Source: Haematococcus lacustris
Taxonomy: Eukaryota; Chlorophyta; Chlorophyceae; Chlamydomonadales; Haematococcaceae
DNA: 64,000 nucleotides
Direction of reading: 5' to 3'
Assembly: GCA_030144725.1 (NCBI GenBank)
Contig: JASKMD010000017.1
Location: forward strand, 2,004,231 to 2,068,230
Shown: positions 12,401 through 20,996 of the stretch, piece by piece
How positions within the stretch are numbered: the stretch's first letter is position 1
Layout of the letters: each line of letters starts with the position of its first letter
Translations under genes and position numbers: made by a program
The notes under the pieces: model-generated
Databases searched by the model: none
What the model was told of the DNA's origin: nothing
What the model saw: only the letters and a program-made list of their open reading frames with translations

Positions 12401-15283
12401 CTTAAAGAGGGAGTTAGCCTTCCGGCTGAGGTCTCTAGCGGTCTTAAGCTTTCTGCCCAGTGCCAGTCTTATCCTGCACATGGTCCTGCGTTGGTAGTGC
12501 TGGCCTCCCCTTGTGAGGGTCTTAGTGTTGCAAGTCTTTATAGCTGCCGTCCTGCAGGTTTGTAGGAGGTGTGTGAGCATGGTGGCTGCGGTGTCTACAG
12601 CTTCTCTGGCCGGGCGTCCTGCCACTGATGTCAGACGTTGTGGTTGTTGAGGGTTGGTCTTGTCAAGTGTGGCCAGGTGGTGGGTAGCCTCTGTGTATAT
12701 GGGGGCTAAGAAGGCTGTCAGTTCTGCATGCAGTTGTGGGACGCCTGAGCTGGGTTGTTGCACTGCCAAGCGGTAGGCTTCCCTGTCCTTATTGGTAATG
12801 GGGGTGGTGAGGATGGTGTGGCTGTGCTTCGGTGGTTTGTGTGGGGCTGCCAGGTTTATGCCCAGGCGGGTTGTATTCAGTGTGGCGTTGAGTGGCCTGT
12901 GGTCGCTCAGATAAGCGTTGGCATCGACGTGCGTGCGGTGCTCAGGTCCGTGTCTTGCGTCGCGTGTTAGAATAGCGTCGATGCGGCTGTTGCAGTGCGG
13001 TTGCTGGTAGGTCCAGGCACGGTCGCCGGGGTCAGCTTCCTTCAGGTGCATTTCCGCGGCGAACCCCCTCATCATGCTGTCTTGTGTGTATTCGGTGTGC
13101 TCGGAGCGATCCTCTGTTTTCATCGTGGCATTGATATCTCCCGCCAGGATGAGTGAGCCGGGCAGGTGGCCCGTGGCTGTTCGTATGTATTCTTGCATTT
13201 TCCCTCGCAGTAGTAGCGCGTCCCCGTTGTTTCCCGACGGCCAATACGTGGCGATGATGGTGAGCTGTTCGCACTGGTGTTGGTTGAGGGTCAGGATGGC
13301 GCATCGTGCGTTCACCTCAGCGTCGATGCTCGGTGGGAGCATAGTGGTTTTCATTTGGATGGCTAAGTTGTGTTTGATGCCTATTAGTACGTCACTGTGG
13401 CCTCTGTGTCGGTGTGTCGTATAGTCTGGCATGACTCTCCTCAGCCAGCCAGAGCCTGGGTTGTTGCTCTTGGGCTGGGTCATGGTCTCAGTTAGGATCA
13501 GGATGTCGGGGCTGTGCTGGTGCACAAGGTTTAGGACGTCGTTCCTGGACCTATGGAGGCTTCTGACGTTTAGGGTCGTCAGTGTGATATGCTGTCGATT
13601 GTGTGTTGGTGGTGGCTGCCGGGTTGGCAGGGTGCTGCGTTGTGGGTGTGGTCCTGGGTGCTCAGGTAGGTTAGCGGTGGGGGGCGGCGATGTTGTGGGG
13701 GTGGCGGCGGGGGGTGGAGTGGGGGTTGTGTTGAGGTATCTGTACATCAGGGTCTGCGTGTGCGAGTCCTTGGGTTGCTCTCTTGGCTTAGTCCGTCTTT
13801 TGTCTACGATGGTGCCCGATGACGTGGGCCGTTTACTGCTGCCTGACCGGTCTTGTTGTGTGGGGAGAGTGACGGTGGGGGCGACCTGACGCAGTCGCGG
13901 CCGGGCCTGCTTGTCTGTCGGGTGGGTGATTTCTGTGGCTGTTAGAGTGCGCTTGTAACTCGCTGGTTGTGTAGTGGCGTTGTTGGGTAGCGGCCGGTCT
14001 ATTCGGGGGTTTTGTGCGGGTTGCGTGTCCAAGTCTTGGGTAGTAAGGTCGATGTGGATGGTACGTAAGTGTTGTTCCAGCTGCTCCGTTGTGGCGCGCC
14101 TTGTGGGGTCGGCTAGCCAGCATAGTGGGTGGATGAGGCTGGTACCAGCCGCGTCGCCCTTTTTAATTTGAACGAGTGTACCCTTCAGCTGAAGCCAGTC
14201 TTCCGGGGTGTCCAGCCGCGTGGGGCGGCCCCGTTCCGAGTCCAGCCATTGCCATGCGTTGTCGATGTGGCGGATGGTGGTGGCATGATTGTGATTGATG
14301 AGGATGGCGGCTGTGCTGGTGTAGCTGTCTGTCTTGCCAGTGAGCGTAGTGAGGAGCTCGGGTGTGATGTTGTTGTTGGTGGTGATGGAGGTGGAAGGGC
14401 ATAGGTGAAGGTCCTTGTGGTGATGGTATAGGTAGTGATTTATGGTGGAGATGGTGAAGTTGCCAGATTCCTCATAGATGTGTGGGAGGCGGTTACGTAG
14501 TGGTATCAGCCTTTGCTCCTGCCTTGCCTGATTGGCTAGCTCCTGGATGTGTGTATCAAGTGCTTTGCAGTGTGTGATAACGTCCTCAGGCCTGATCATT
14601 GGGTTCCCCATGGCCATGTTGAGGGCGTGCACTAGGCAGCATTGTTTGTATTGCGTTTCCATGTAGCAGTGGGGCGGGGTCTGGTTGTCTTCCTTGTGGC
14701 TGATGATGTGGCGAATACCTTGTCGGCTGGTGGCCGTGATCTGGGCTGGCGTGGCTGCTGGGTCTGGTGCTATGGCGAACACCTCGTGGAGGTGATTCAT
14801 GCGGGAAGGCGGTAGTTCGCGGATGGCTATAGCTGATCTCGTGGGAGCGTCCGAGTCAAGGAGCTTCCACTGCCCGCCCAACTTCCTGAGCGCCATGCTG
14901 TGACCGTTCGTTTTGCATAGAAAGTTAAGCGTGGCGTATTCTATTGCCAATGAGTCGAGGTTGTCAACGTCCCAATCGTTTGTGGTGCGTAGTTGAGCAA
15001 CGCTCTTGATCGTGAGGCCGTATTTGGTCCTGAGGTAGAGGTGAATGACTTCATCGCTAAGAGCGCCCCCATTTCCGCGTGCAAGTATCCACGCCTTTTT
15101 ATCGCCTTCATCTTGTAGTCCATCCTGCCAGGTTGTCCAAAATTGATGCAAGTCCTCTGGTTTCACCCATTGTGTGCCAGCTGCATTGTTTAGGGAGTGG
15201 GACTGGCAGTTCCGGTGTACTTCACTCCGGGTAATTAAGGCCGAATCGGCAATTTCCGCTGAGGTATACCGCGGATAGCCCAT
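6421..15283 (-). mobile_element. Dualen/RandI-like LINE (non-LTR retrotransposon), apparently full coding length
   Basis: The element runs on the minus strand. Its coding region ends at 6533, and about 110 nt of 3' UTR (6532-6421) finishes in a CTT-repeat tail. A 5'-truncated copy of this 3' end, with target-site duplication, lies at 32892-33018 and supports the 3' boundary. The 5' boundary is uncertain. An array of GACCCTGCGGAGGGTC hairpin units (15411-15940) sits just upstream of the ORF and may be its 5' UTR. The combination of APE and C-terminal PD-(D/E)XK endonucleases in one ORF matches the dual-endonuclease LINEs described from Chlamydomonas. Confidence 0.85.
6533..15283 (-). CDS. LINE polyprotein: 2 cysteine proteases, APE endonuclease, RT, PHD finger, RNase H, RLE-type endonuclease
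   Basis: One uninterrupted 2916-residue ORF. Domains in order: Josephin-like cysteine-protease domains at about 20-175 (C26, H128, D143) and 208-378 (C215/C216, H333, D348); a Pro/Thr-rich linker at 400-560; APE endonuclease at 566-805 (N572, E599, D716/N718, SRID 766-769, SDH 793-795); reverse transcriptase at about 1145-1560 (GGKAPGPDG, D1287, RGTIQGDSLSPF, YADD 1393-1396); PHD finger at 1973-2017 with C4HC3 spacing; an unassigned domain at 2238-2360; RNase H at 2449-2595 (D2456, E2499, D2517, D2576); CCHC knuckle (C2702, C2705, H2713, C2718) and PD-(D/E)XK nuclease (D2793, E2817, K2819). All catalytic residues I can identify are present and there is no frameshift, so the copy may be young and competent. 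ATG at 15283 is the first start in frame; no separate ORF1 is seen. Confidence 0.9.
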   Translation of the reverse strand: MGYPRYTSAEIADSALITRSEVHRNCQSHSLNNAAGTQWVKPEDLHQFWTTWQDGLQDEGDKKAWILARGNGGALSDEVIHLYLRTKYGLTIKSVAQLRTTNDWDVDNLDSLAIEYATLNFLCKTNGHSMALRKLGGQWKLLDSDAPTRSAIAIRELPPSRMNHLHEVFAIAPDPAATPAQITATSRQGIRHIISHKEDNQTPPHCYMETQYKQCCLVHALNMAMGNPMIRPEDVITHCKALDTHIQELANQARQEQRLIPLRNRLPHIYEESGNFTISTINHYLYHHHKDLHLCPSTSITTNNNITPELLTTLTGKTDSYTSTAAILINHNHATTIRHIDNAWQWLDSERGRPTRLDTPEDWLQLKGTLVQIKKGDAAGTSLIHPLCWLADPTRRATTEQLEQHLRTIHIDLTTQDLDTQPAQNPRIDRPLPNNATTQPASYKRTLTATEITHPTDKQARPRLRQVAPTVTLPTQQDRSGSSKRPTSSGTIVDKRRTKPREQPKDSHTQTLMYRYLNTTPTPPPAATPTTSPPPTANLPEHPGPHPQRSTLPTRQPPPTHNRQHITLTTLNVRSLHRSRNDVLNLVHQHSPDILILTETMTQPKSNNPGSGWLRRVMPDYTTHRHRGHSDVLIGIKHNLAIQMKTTMLPPSIDAEVNARCAILTLNQHQCEQLTIIATYWPSGNNGDALLLRGKMQEYIRTATGHLPGSLILAGDINATMKTEDRSEHTEYTQDSMMRGFAAEMHLKEADPGDRAWTYQQPHCNSRIDAILTRDARHGPEHRTHVDANAYLSDHRPLNATLNTTRLGINLAAPHKPPKHSHTILTTPITNKDREAYRLAVQQPSSGVPQLHAELTAFLAPIYTEATHHLATLDKTNPQQPQRLTSVAGRPAREAVDTAATMLTHLLQTCRTAAIKTCNTKTLTRGGQHYQRRTMCRIRLALGRKLKTARDLSRKANSLFKQTNVHPTIDELILETDARNEEINEEIRDAVQARQGEDPTDNHVQAALAQLTNSYRDQIHQLDDDDSALAIAQARVRMQQLIGTQPKKANKRILRPSRTDHKGLQALADPDTKNICTAPADLNRIITAAYGQKLAAPTPKTGHYTNTQTRNYPWARAKADDAFALHACQNIQWLHTAIMDKAGFQECLSRLSGGKAPGPDGVENEIIKMLPWEMRETIHQLFIIMWATGCTPTAWKTSDTCLLYKDKGQETDLNSYRPVGLANTVYKLWTSLITKTLSEYAEANGMLSKNQAGFRSHRNTTQQLQMLVMALEDAKLAKADIYALLVDFTSAFNTTCQDKLLWIMHDLGFPTDATDAVKDLYTGATTRFKTPYGHTDPVPVNRGTIQGDSLSPFLFLIYIEPLLRWLQVGARGYKFKSATADSGERATVSSIDYADDIAILCNTLRNLRCQADKLSAFSDWGHLIISHSKTLATAALHHSVETGMCSNAAEADKRARQQLQTVSLQGKPVTYHRPTSPFTYLGVLITMTLDWKPQHTAMITQLRQKLERLRRSFASARQAIHIIRTAIIPSLAYSFCAVPCTPGDLELYDRSINQCVKLKLRLPLGTPNAIIREDADKLGIGISSTAQEYHARNTTALTHSLQSTDVAHAHISRSMLHKQITWLNTQASTQGHRMLTLLHHTLRARQLVYASISGLSATEEGLPLYHEECQTLGRLITQASSSQAHDVVSASITCLKSLGITHASELSCKDNTHIITGSMLTSKYGKKVKQKHIIALNKLAAMAAQPSCPDATATRAIRDSRNTSLDLPPDQRKITTWAAGLTELAPTPAVPDTRTRYMDMKAYAAMHGGHARRPATADRAAAAPAVHDATRTSSRLLKREQRATQSAPTKPTPPKAGTKRNNEGRQTQTIPQDIVRIVGLDLPGLSSWKVDKACRCKPKSLGCILGAMYGHQEAITSIDGWQWDGINKENYYKVHWKPTVIDRWALPLCAEEGYTPTHIETISREEAKDVCTCELCWLPRGDSPTCHNCKRAYHPACLEEAHLSGHKEPGYWLCPICKFGSNDFKTTMRQSAHSDLIRVHWHPTLEPAPLITAHLDYMAKRNDYDEENRQIQEARHARPDAHLPAHTRQGLPDPHTWLPRCTNLHSKATFHTYPINPQTDIVGTGNCETFLQLHPHMTTPAMNLSTGEPIMPRHDLVQHVTVHDESGRTVGLLTKDQHQHLHAWLQHTPHTRNLATEVVALLRRQDAQSSHHPMRGAQDKALNTLHTTRSFPSTVQRWADPLTVRPETTTYWSPDTNDTAFGAHHNCLLVRHTGLSTWNVPADDAVALKCVNHAIHSATQEEAMATIMLIPGKKGISYPKHIDTLRRYPEYCQHLASIPPTKTRCPKPGKHAKLHIYVIWNAAGQQLVTKGNPQGWLASTATALHPQRDTHPIRNRPTNQSQPATPPSGHKQHMRLPLDRDLPTSGHQRSHEQPTHHSTTQPRMAITEWATIAYTDGSCIKTSGAAPASVGAGVYIPENNVLITAALNDPESNTINKAELTAIHAALKAGAKRIATDSLCSLYQIRRALANPMSLITHRHNDILTAIATLIIGSPVTIQFYKVKAHSGIIGNEGADALAKHAALHPELANTPAYSPTTRRETKNWLSNAADGDPPAPLPDCRQSVRAHMHRKHKLGLANQDSIYYQMSQEIKKVAATGAGERAMIDTNISIHAQRTALLYRTGGLYNQKLAMRWKRATDDRCPLCGEADSATHLLSGCSETLPLVQERHNGAGRLITKAISKGTLGGYISFADTGSWEKGAQESLDLPSDTLHTTLRTLGLKPEDNKHTTRPDILMVLPHKKASKDGKDTKLVNIIEIKYCSDSRWTDQLNKALTQHTLLAETIRKEDHMVAIIPILLGIGGITYEAHTRQHLLALGITQANTTKLLNKLTRHAMETAHSIAKTSYRLRATKGGGG

Positions 15284-15372
15284 CGCAAGGGGGACCCATC
15301 GCCGTCAATAACTCCGTAAAACTCGAAGTGGTTGAGCTGTAATCGCGGTTTCAATGACCTGGTCACTAATTC

Positions 15373-15940
15373 TCCGCAGGGTCAGTGTGACCCTCCGCAG
15401 GGTCGGGCCTGACCCTGCGGAGGGTTACCGCTAGGCTCGCTTCCTGGGCATTTCTGACCCTGCGGAGGGTCACCGCTGGCTCATTTCCTAGGCATTTCTG
15501 ACCCTGCGGAGGGTCACCGCTGGCTCATTTCCTAGGCATTCCTGACCCTGCGGAGGGTCACCGCTGGCTCATTTCCTAGGCATTTCCGACCCTGCGGAGG
15601 GTCACAGCCGGCTCATTTCCTAGGCATTCCTGACCCTGCGGAGGGTCACCGCTGGCTCATTTCCTAGGCATTTCCGACCCTGCGGAGGGTCACAGCCGGC
15701 TCATTTCCTAGGCATTCCTGACCCTGCGGAGGGTCACCGCTGGCTCATTTCCTAGGCATTTCCGACCCTGCGGAGGGTCACAGCCGGCTCATTTCCTAGG
15801 CATTCCTGACCCTGCGGAGGGTCACCGCTGGCTCATTTCCTAGGCATTTCCGACCCTGCGGAGGGTCACCGCTGGCTCATTTCCTAGGCATTCCTGACCC
15901 TGCGGAGGGTCACCGCTGGCTCACTTCCTAGGCATTACTT
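15373..15940. repeat. 44-bp tandem array of a hairpin unit (12 copies)
   Basis: Twelve units start with GACCCTGCGGAGGGTC at 15411, 15456, 15500, 15544, 15588, 15632, 15676, 15720, 15764, 15808, 15852 and 15896. The arms GACCCT and AGGGTC pair. After the hairpin, units read either CACCGCTGG or CACAGCCGG, partly alternating, then TCATTTCCTAGGCATT. Two extra hairpins precede the array. The array lies directly upstream (5') of the minus-strand LINE ORF, and the same hairpin recurs at 18590-18920. Confidence 0.9.
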
Positions 15941-17340
15941 GCACATGTCTCAACGTTAACACAACTCGCAACACCTCGCTTAGGCACTACCAAACATACG
16001 TCTCCACGCTCAAACACTTCACAACAACTCGCAAAGATACAGCAAAGTACATGTCATCACGTTGAAACACCTTGTACAACCTCGACACACCTCCGCAAAA
16101 CACATGTCTCGACATCCAAACACCCCGCAACACCTCACTACGCTACTCCTTAGCACATGTCTCGATGCACCATCACCCCGCGGCACCTCCCTACAGAAAT
16201 GCCAAGCAAATGCATTGATGCACTACCGCCTTGCAACACCTTCATATAAGGTGACAAGTGACAACAACACCACACCAACAATAACACCACCACCACCACC
16301 ACCACCACCTTGGGCATGGCATGACTAGAGTAGGCTGGCTGCTACTACTTGCGTGCGCTCCATGCTGCCCGCCCAAGGCTGGCCTTTAGGGAGGGGGGAA
16401 GTAGACGGGGTGGCGGACTGGGAGGTGGTGTGTGGTGGGACAGGAGAGGGAAGGAGGAAGGGGCCGAAAGGCAGGAGGGTTACCGTCAAACCTTCAACAA
16501 CAAGGAGTGGGCTGGCGGTTACTGCCCCATAGCACCCAACTCCTGGCTGCTGGGCCATGCTTGCTATGGGCTAACACCTCTAATCGGGCTGGGCTGGGCT
16601 GGGCTGGGCTGGGCTGGGCTGGGCTGGGCTGGGCTGGGCTAAAGGGGGGGAGGGGGCTGCCCGCTCCAGGCTGCTCGCTCCAGGTTGCCCGTTCCAGGCT
16701 GCTACGCCAAGGGCTGCAAGGTGGGGTAGGGAAGGTGAGACGGGGGAGGGAAGGCTGCAAGGTGAGACGGGGGAGGGAAGGGGGAAGGGGCAAGGGGCCA
16801 TCAGCAAGAGTTCGACAATCAGACCTGCAGCCAACAAGAGGCAACCTTGCACTTAGGCTGGGCATTGGCGACCACTCATGTGCAGGGGCTGGCGACTTAC
16901 ACTATTGCTCCATGTCATGCCTTGCTGACTCCATGCTGGCTCTATGTTTAAAGTAGTCCTTGCTACACCTGTCATGCACCAGCTGTCGACATATGCACGC
17001 AAACATGTGCTAGCAAGCTGATGAACATAAACATGCATGACCAGGGCAGGCTAGGCTGACACCACCAAAGCACGTGCACTCACCGGAAGTCGCCTCTTAG
17101 CTGCTGCTCTTAGCTGCTGCTCTTGGCAGCTGCTCATGGCTGCAGCCCTAAGCTACTTATGCACACCTGCTCATCGCAAGTGCTCAACACCAAGACAAGG
17201 GACAGGGAGTGAGGGGTGGGACAGGGAGGGGAGGGGAGGGGAGGGGAGGCGTTTGTAAGAAAGGGGATGGGTGTGACCATGAAACCCTGCAGCAAAGAAG
17301 GGCATGCTAGTGGTCAGGCTAGGCACATGGAGCAACACAA
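15941..17340. repeat. Non-coding repeat related to the inside of the 34387-36320 element; includes (GGGCT)n
   Basis: AC-rich stretches with repeated ACATGTCTCGA and CAACACCTC phrases are followed by (GGGCT)n at about 16575-16640. Then comes CTCCATGTCATGCCTTGCTG at about 16909, which recurs at about 35542 inside the GGTCACCCC element. The order (AC-rich, GGGCT array, this phrase) is the same in both places, so this is probably a related non-autonomous element. No terminal repeats were located here, and no gene was found. Confidence 0.5.
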
Positions 17341-17463
17341 TTGCCACGGCAAGCCACTCACCATTTGCTAGAGAGGAGTGTATGGAGGGAAATGGGGTTT
17401 GGGGCAGGGGTTAGGGAGGGTGCCACTCATGGCTGCCATTCGTTGCGTTGCGTTGTACTGGGC

Positions 17464-17709
17464 AGGGGAGGGAGGGAGGGAGGGAGGGAGGGAGGGAGGG
17501 AGGGAGGGAGGGAGGGAGGGAGGGAGGGAGGGAGGGAGGGAGGGAGGGAGGGAGGGAGGGAGGGAGGGAGGGAGGGAGGGAGGGAGGGAGGGAGGGAGGG
17601 AGGGAGGGAGGGAGGGAGGGAGGGAGGGAGGGAGGGAGGGAGGGAGGGAGGGAGGGAGGGAGGGAGGGAGGGAGGGAGGGAGGGAGGGAGGGAGGGAGGG
17701 AGGGAGGGA
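17464..17709. repeat. (GGGA)n microsatellite, about 245 bp
   Basis: About 61 uninterrupted GGGA units on the plus strand. They create long meaningless Gly-Arg-Glu and Pro-Ser-Leu frames in all phases. The array is purine-only on one strand and could form triplex or G-quadruplex structures. Confidence 0.97.
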
Positions 17710-17999
17710 AGGTCCCTCAGACCTGCAGCAAACTCCGCTAGACCTGCAGCAAACACAGGACATGCTAGCTGGCAAGGCTGTGTAGGCTAAGTAATGAGGG
17801 CCACTGAGGGAGGGAAGGCGGCCACTCACCACTTGCTCCATGCTTCGGCTCACCTCCATGCTCCATCCTCATTGGCTTGTACCTTGGTCTTACCTTTGTA
17901 GTGGGACAAGCTGCAATGGGGAGGGTACGTGGTGGTGAAAGTGGGGGACGGAGGGGATGTGTAGGAGGACCTGCGGCAAGAGGGTGACATGTTGTAAGT

Positions 18000-18480
18000 C
18001 AGTCAGTGCGATTGCGAGGTGTTGCGTTGCGTTGCATTGCAGTGCACTGCGAGGTGTTGCGTTGCGTTAAATGTGCGTTGCGAAATTGCGTTGCGTTGAG
18101 TTGTACTGCGTTGCGATCTTGAGGCTGGCTGCTACGTCTGCGAGGCCTGAGGGCCGCTAGCTGCATGCGAGGGTGGCTGCGAAGTACTGTGCTACGTGGC
18201 TGCAAACTTGGCTGGGAGGTTGGCCGCTATGGAACGTGGCTGCAATGTGGCTGCCTGGCTGCGATGTGTCAAGCGAGAGTGGCTGCCTGGCTGCGATGTT
18301 ATCTGCAGGAAAAGGTTGGCTGCATAGCTTGGTTCCTGGCTGCTCCTGGCTGCTAATGCCAGCTTGACGGGGCAACCTGATTTCCTTCGCGGTTCCTTCG
18401 CTTCCTTCGCGGTTCCTTTGCGAAACCTCCATGCCAGCCTCCATGCAACATAATGTTTTATATGCAACATGATGGTCCAG
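18000..18480. other. Low-complexity intergenic DNA; no gene seen
   Basis: Degenerate GTTGCGTTGCG and GGCTGC runs. The GAGGTGTTGCG phrases are the reverse complement of the CGCAACACCTC phrases near 15970-16140. Nothing coding is supported. Confidence 0.5.
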
Positions 18481-19199
18481 CAACTCCCCAACGACTGAGA
18501 TTTACACTTCGGCCCGAGAGAGACATGTACTCCTCAATATTACAGCAGCCTACATACCTAGTTTCAGACCTGAAATCGTGAGCCACAGGTGACCCTCCGC
18601 AGGGTCAGGATTGCCTAGGTCGTGAGCCACAGTTGACCCTGCGGAGGGTCAGGAATGCCTAGGAAAGTGAGGCAACGGTGACCCTGCGGAGGGCCACAAA
18701 AACCTGCGGAGGGTCACGTCTGACCCTCCGCAGGGTCAGGTCACCCGCCCTTGGGGCAAGAGGAGTACTTGACCCTGCGGAGGGTCACAAAACCCTGCGG
18801 AGGGTCACGTCTGACCCTGCGGAGGGTCACAAAACCCTGCGGAGGGTCACGCCTGACCCTGCGGAGGGTCAAGTCACCCCCACTTCGGCCAAGAGGGGTA
18901 CTTGACCCTCCGCAGGGTCACCTACAAGGGGCCATAGCTCATCACTGGCTGGGACTTTTTGCATGCCACCTACTAAGTTGGGCAGCTGTAACCATCCTTT
19001 ACAATCGCTCATACTCACATTTCATGAAAGCTTACTTTGATCACTCGGTGCCAACTCCCTTGGCCAAAATCAGGGTCACAGCCCCACACCTGGTCCAGCA
19101 ACTCCCCAACGACTGAGAATTACACTTTGGCCCCAGAGAGTCTTGTACTCCCCTAGGTCACAGCAGCCTACATACCAAGTTTCAGAAGCTGAACTCTCA
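18475..19199. repeat. 110-bp direct repeats bracketing a second hairpin cluster
   Basis: About 18475-18585 and 19089-19199 are diverged direct copies (both contain GGTCCAGCAACTCCCCAACG and, later, CAGCAGCCTACATACC). Between them, 18590-18920 holds about ten GACCCTGCGGAGGGTC or reverse-orientation hairpins, with irregular spacing. The second copy overlaps the truncated end of the 2A-bearing LINE fragment. Confidence 0.7.
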
Positions 19200-20431
19200 A
19201 GTTTTCCAAGCCAGCCAGGCCTTAATTTGCCGGAGTGATATTGTGTTTCAAAGAACAGGGGGTTAGGGTTGGGATGTCGCTCTTCATGGTGAGGTGAGGT
19301 GGGGTTGCCCTGAGGTCGTTGTGTCTCCCAGGGAGAGGGGCCTGGATTGGCTTCGACGTCCCCCGCTGCAAGTAGGAGCCAGGCGATGTGGGCGCTGACG
19401 GTGAATGCAGCGGCCCATGGGGGAGCATCGGCTTTGTGGGTCCACTTCCACTTGGTTTGGTATGTACAATAGGCTTGCAGGGTGGTATTAAAGTGGCTAA
19501 CCGTGTGGGGGCGGTTGTTGTTGGTCCCCTGTGCTAACATGTGATACCTGTTGGCTAGCTTACATAGCGCCTGGGTATTAGCGAACGTGCCGGTTAGGTC
19601 TCGCAGTGGGGTGTAGGCAGTTGTTGAGATAACGGCCCTAAGGCGGGTTAGTATCTTCATGTGCCTTTTTAGGCAGCGGCGTGAGGACTTGGCGCTAATT
19701 GGTGCACCTTGGGTACGGTATGAGTGTGAGATCATGCAGCTACCAGTTATTAGGATTATTGTTATCATGTCCATATGTAGCTGGAGGGTTGCCTCAGGTT
19801 TCGTGGTGTGTGGTGTGAGGGTGGCGTGTGGCAGCGTGTAGCTGTGTTGTGTATGAGTGATGGAGTGATGGGTATGGAGTATGAGGGATGAGTGATGGGT
19901 AGGTGGCATCCACCCTTTTACATGCATCTGTTCTTGTGTACCAGCAAACGTGTGTGTGCTACCAAGTCCTGGTGCTTGTGCTCCGGCATACATGTTTTGT
20001 TGTGCTTGTGCTCCCCTACTGTCTATGTGTGCGAAGTGTGCACTGCATCTTAGAACGCTAGTGTGGCCAGGGTAACTCAGGCGCATGGCATGTTCCATGT
20101 GCATAGGCTGTTGTGTGCTGGTAGCATGACCTCTCGCGATCTGTGTGCCACATGGACTGCACAGCATGGGGACCCCCCGGGGGTGCTGTGGGTACCTTCC
20201 TATACCGGCTGTTCCCATCGGCTGTGGCTGGTGGCTTGTCGTGGGAATACCTCCTCTGAGCTCCCCGTCTAGGCGCTTGGTTGAGCGCTCTCTGGCTCCT
20301 GCGGTCATATGAGTATCAACCTTGTTATGCTTGTTGTGGTGTGTGTGGGTGGCCTGTGGGCGTACTGCTTGGGTACCGTGGCTACAACGTAGGGGGCTCA
20401 TGATCCTTGCCAGAGGTCCCCTCCTGCTCAC
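19200..20431 (-). pseudogene. 5' fragment of a LINE-like element encoding a 2A ribosome-skipping motif
   Basis: The open frame 20431 to 19076 on the minus strand contains WLLLAAGDVEANPGP at residues 351-365. It fits the 2A consensus, with an upstream hydrophobic/Leu stretch and D-V-E-x-N-P-G-P. Translation would skip between the last Gly and Pro (near 19340). About 28 residues later the frame reads FFETQYHSGK, resembling METQYKQCC at the second protease domain of the complete LINE (residues 209-216). Homology then ends at about 19200, where the 110-bp repeat begins. I infer a relative of the complete LINE that keeps a leader, 2A and the first residues of a protease domain. The N-terminal His/Thr-rich part may be non-coding. 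Confidence 0.6.
19337..19360 (-). other. 2A motif DVEANPGP
   Basis: The eight codons of the canonical 2A core lie at residues 358-365 of the frame starting at 20431. They are preceded by AGG-type residues (A-A-G) and a Leu triplet, as in active 2A peptides. Confidence 0.8.
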
Positions 20432-20436
20432 ACCCC

Positions 20437-20637
20437 TCAGCCATGAGCCCTGCTGATCGCAGGATTTGCCTCATTTGGTACTCGTTGCGCACATAGGCAA
20501 GGGCGAGTCTGGCCACAGGCGGTAACTGCGTGGCTTTCGCCCTGGCAAGCTGCTTCTTGAGCTTCATGACCTCCCGCTTCAATGTGCCCATGCGTAAGCC
20601 AAGGATGGACAGGGATGGTGTCGGGGCACGAGAGCAT
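20437..20637 (-). pseudogene. Short coiled-coil-like reading frame, unassigned
   Basis: Within the minus-strand frame 20927-20382, a basic heptad-like stretch reads MGTLKREVMKLKKQLARAKA and continues LALAYVRNEYQMRQILRSAG. The rest of the frame is low complexity. It resembles the coiled-coil proteins at 26.5-27.4 kb in style only, and could be an exon of a decayed transposon gene. Confidence 0.25.
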
Positions 20638-20996
20638 GTTCTAGGTTTTGGGAGGTGGTGGAGGGTAGAGGGTGGGGTGGGGGATACTTGAGACCAGAAC
20701 TCCTTAGTCGACACACTGTGAACACAACGCACACATAGTTGCATGTGTAGCATGCTTACGACATGTGTGCATGACATGCATGATGGAAGATGGCAAAGAT
20801 GTAGAGGTGCAGTTGCATCTTCACGTACCTTCCATGTGCTAATGGTGCTGACGGGGCTGGGGGGACAGGTGTGGCACCACCCCCGCCCGGTGCTGATGGG
20901 GCTGGGCGGACAGGTGATGGCTGCCAACTTGAAATGAGAAATTGCAAAGAGGGGAGAGCTCTGTTATCTGGTGTGCGGAGCACTCTGAAGTGTCGG

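Noticed and set aside
15411..15940. Regular palindromic repeats resembling a CRISPR array
   Set aside because: The interval between hairpins is itself repeated, so there are no unique spacers; the setting is eukaryotic and LINE-associated.
17341..17859. GREG, PSLP and similar frames
   Set aside because: Artefacts of the (GGGA)n microsatellite.
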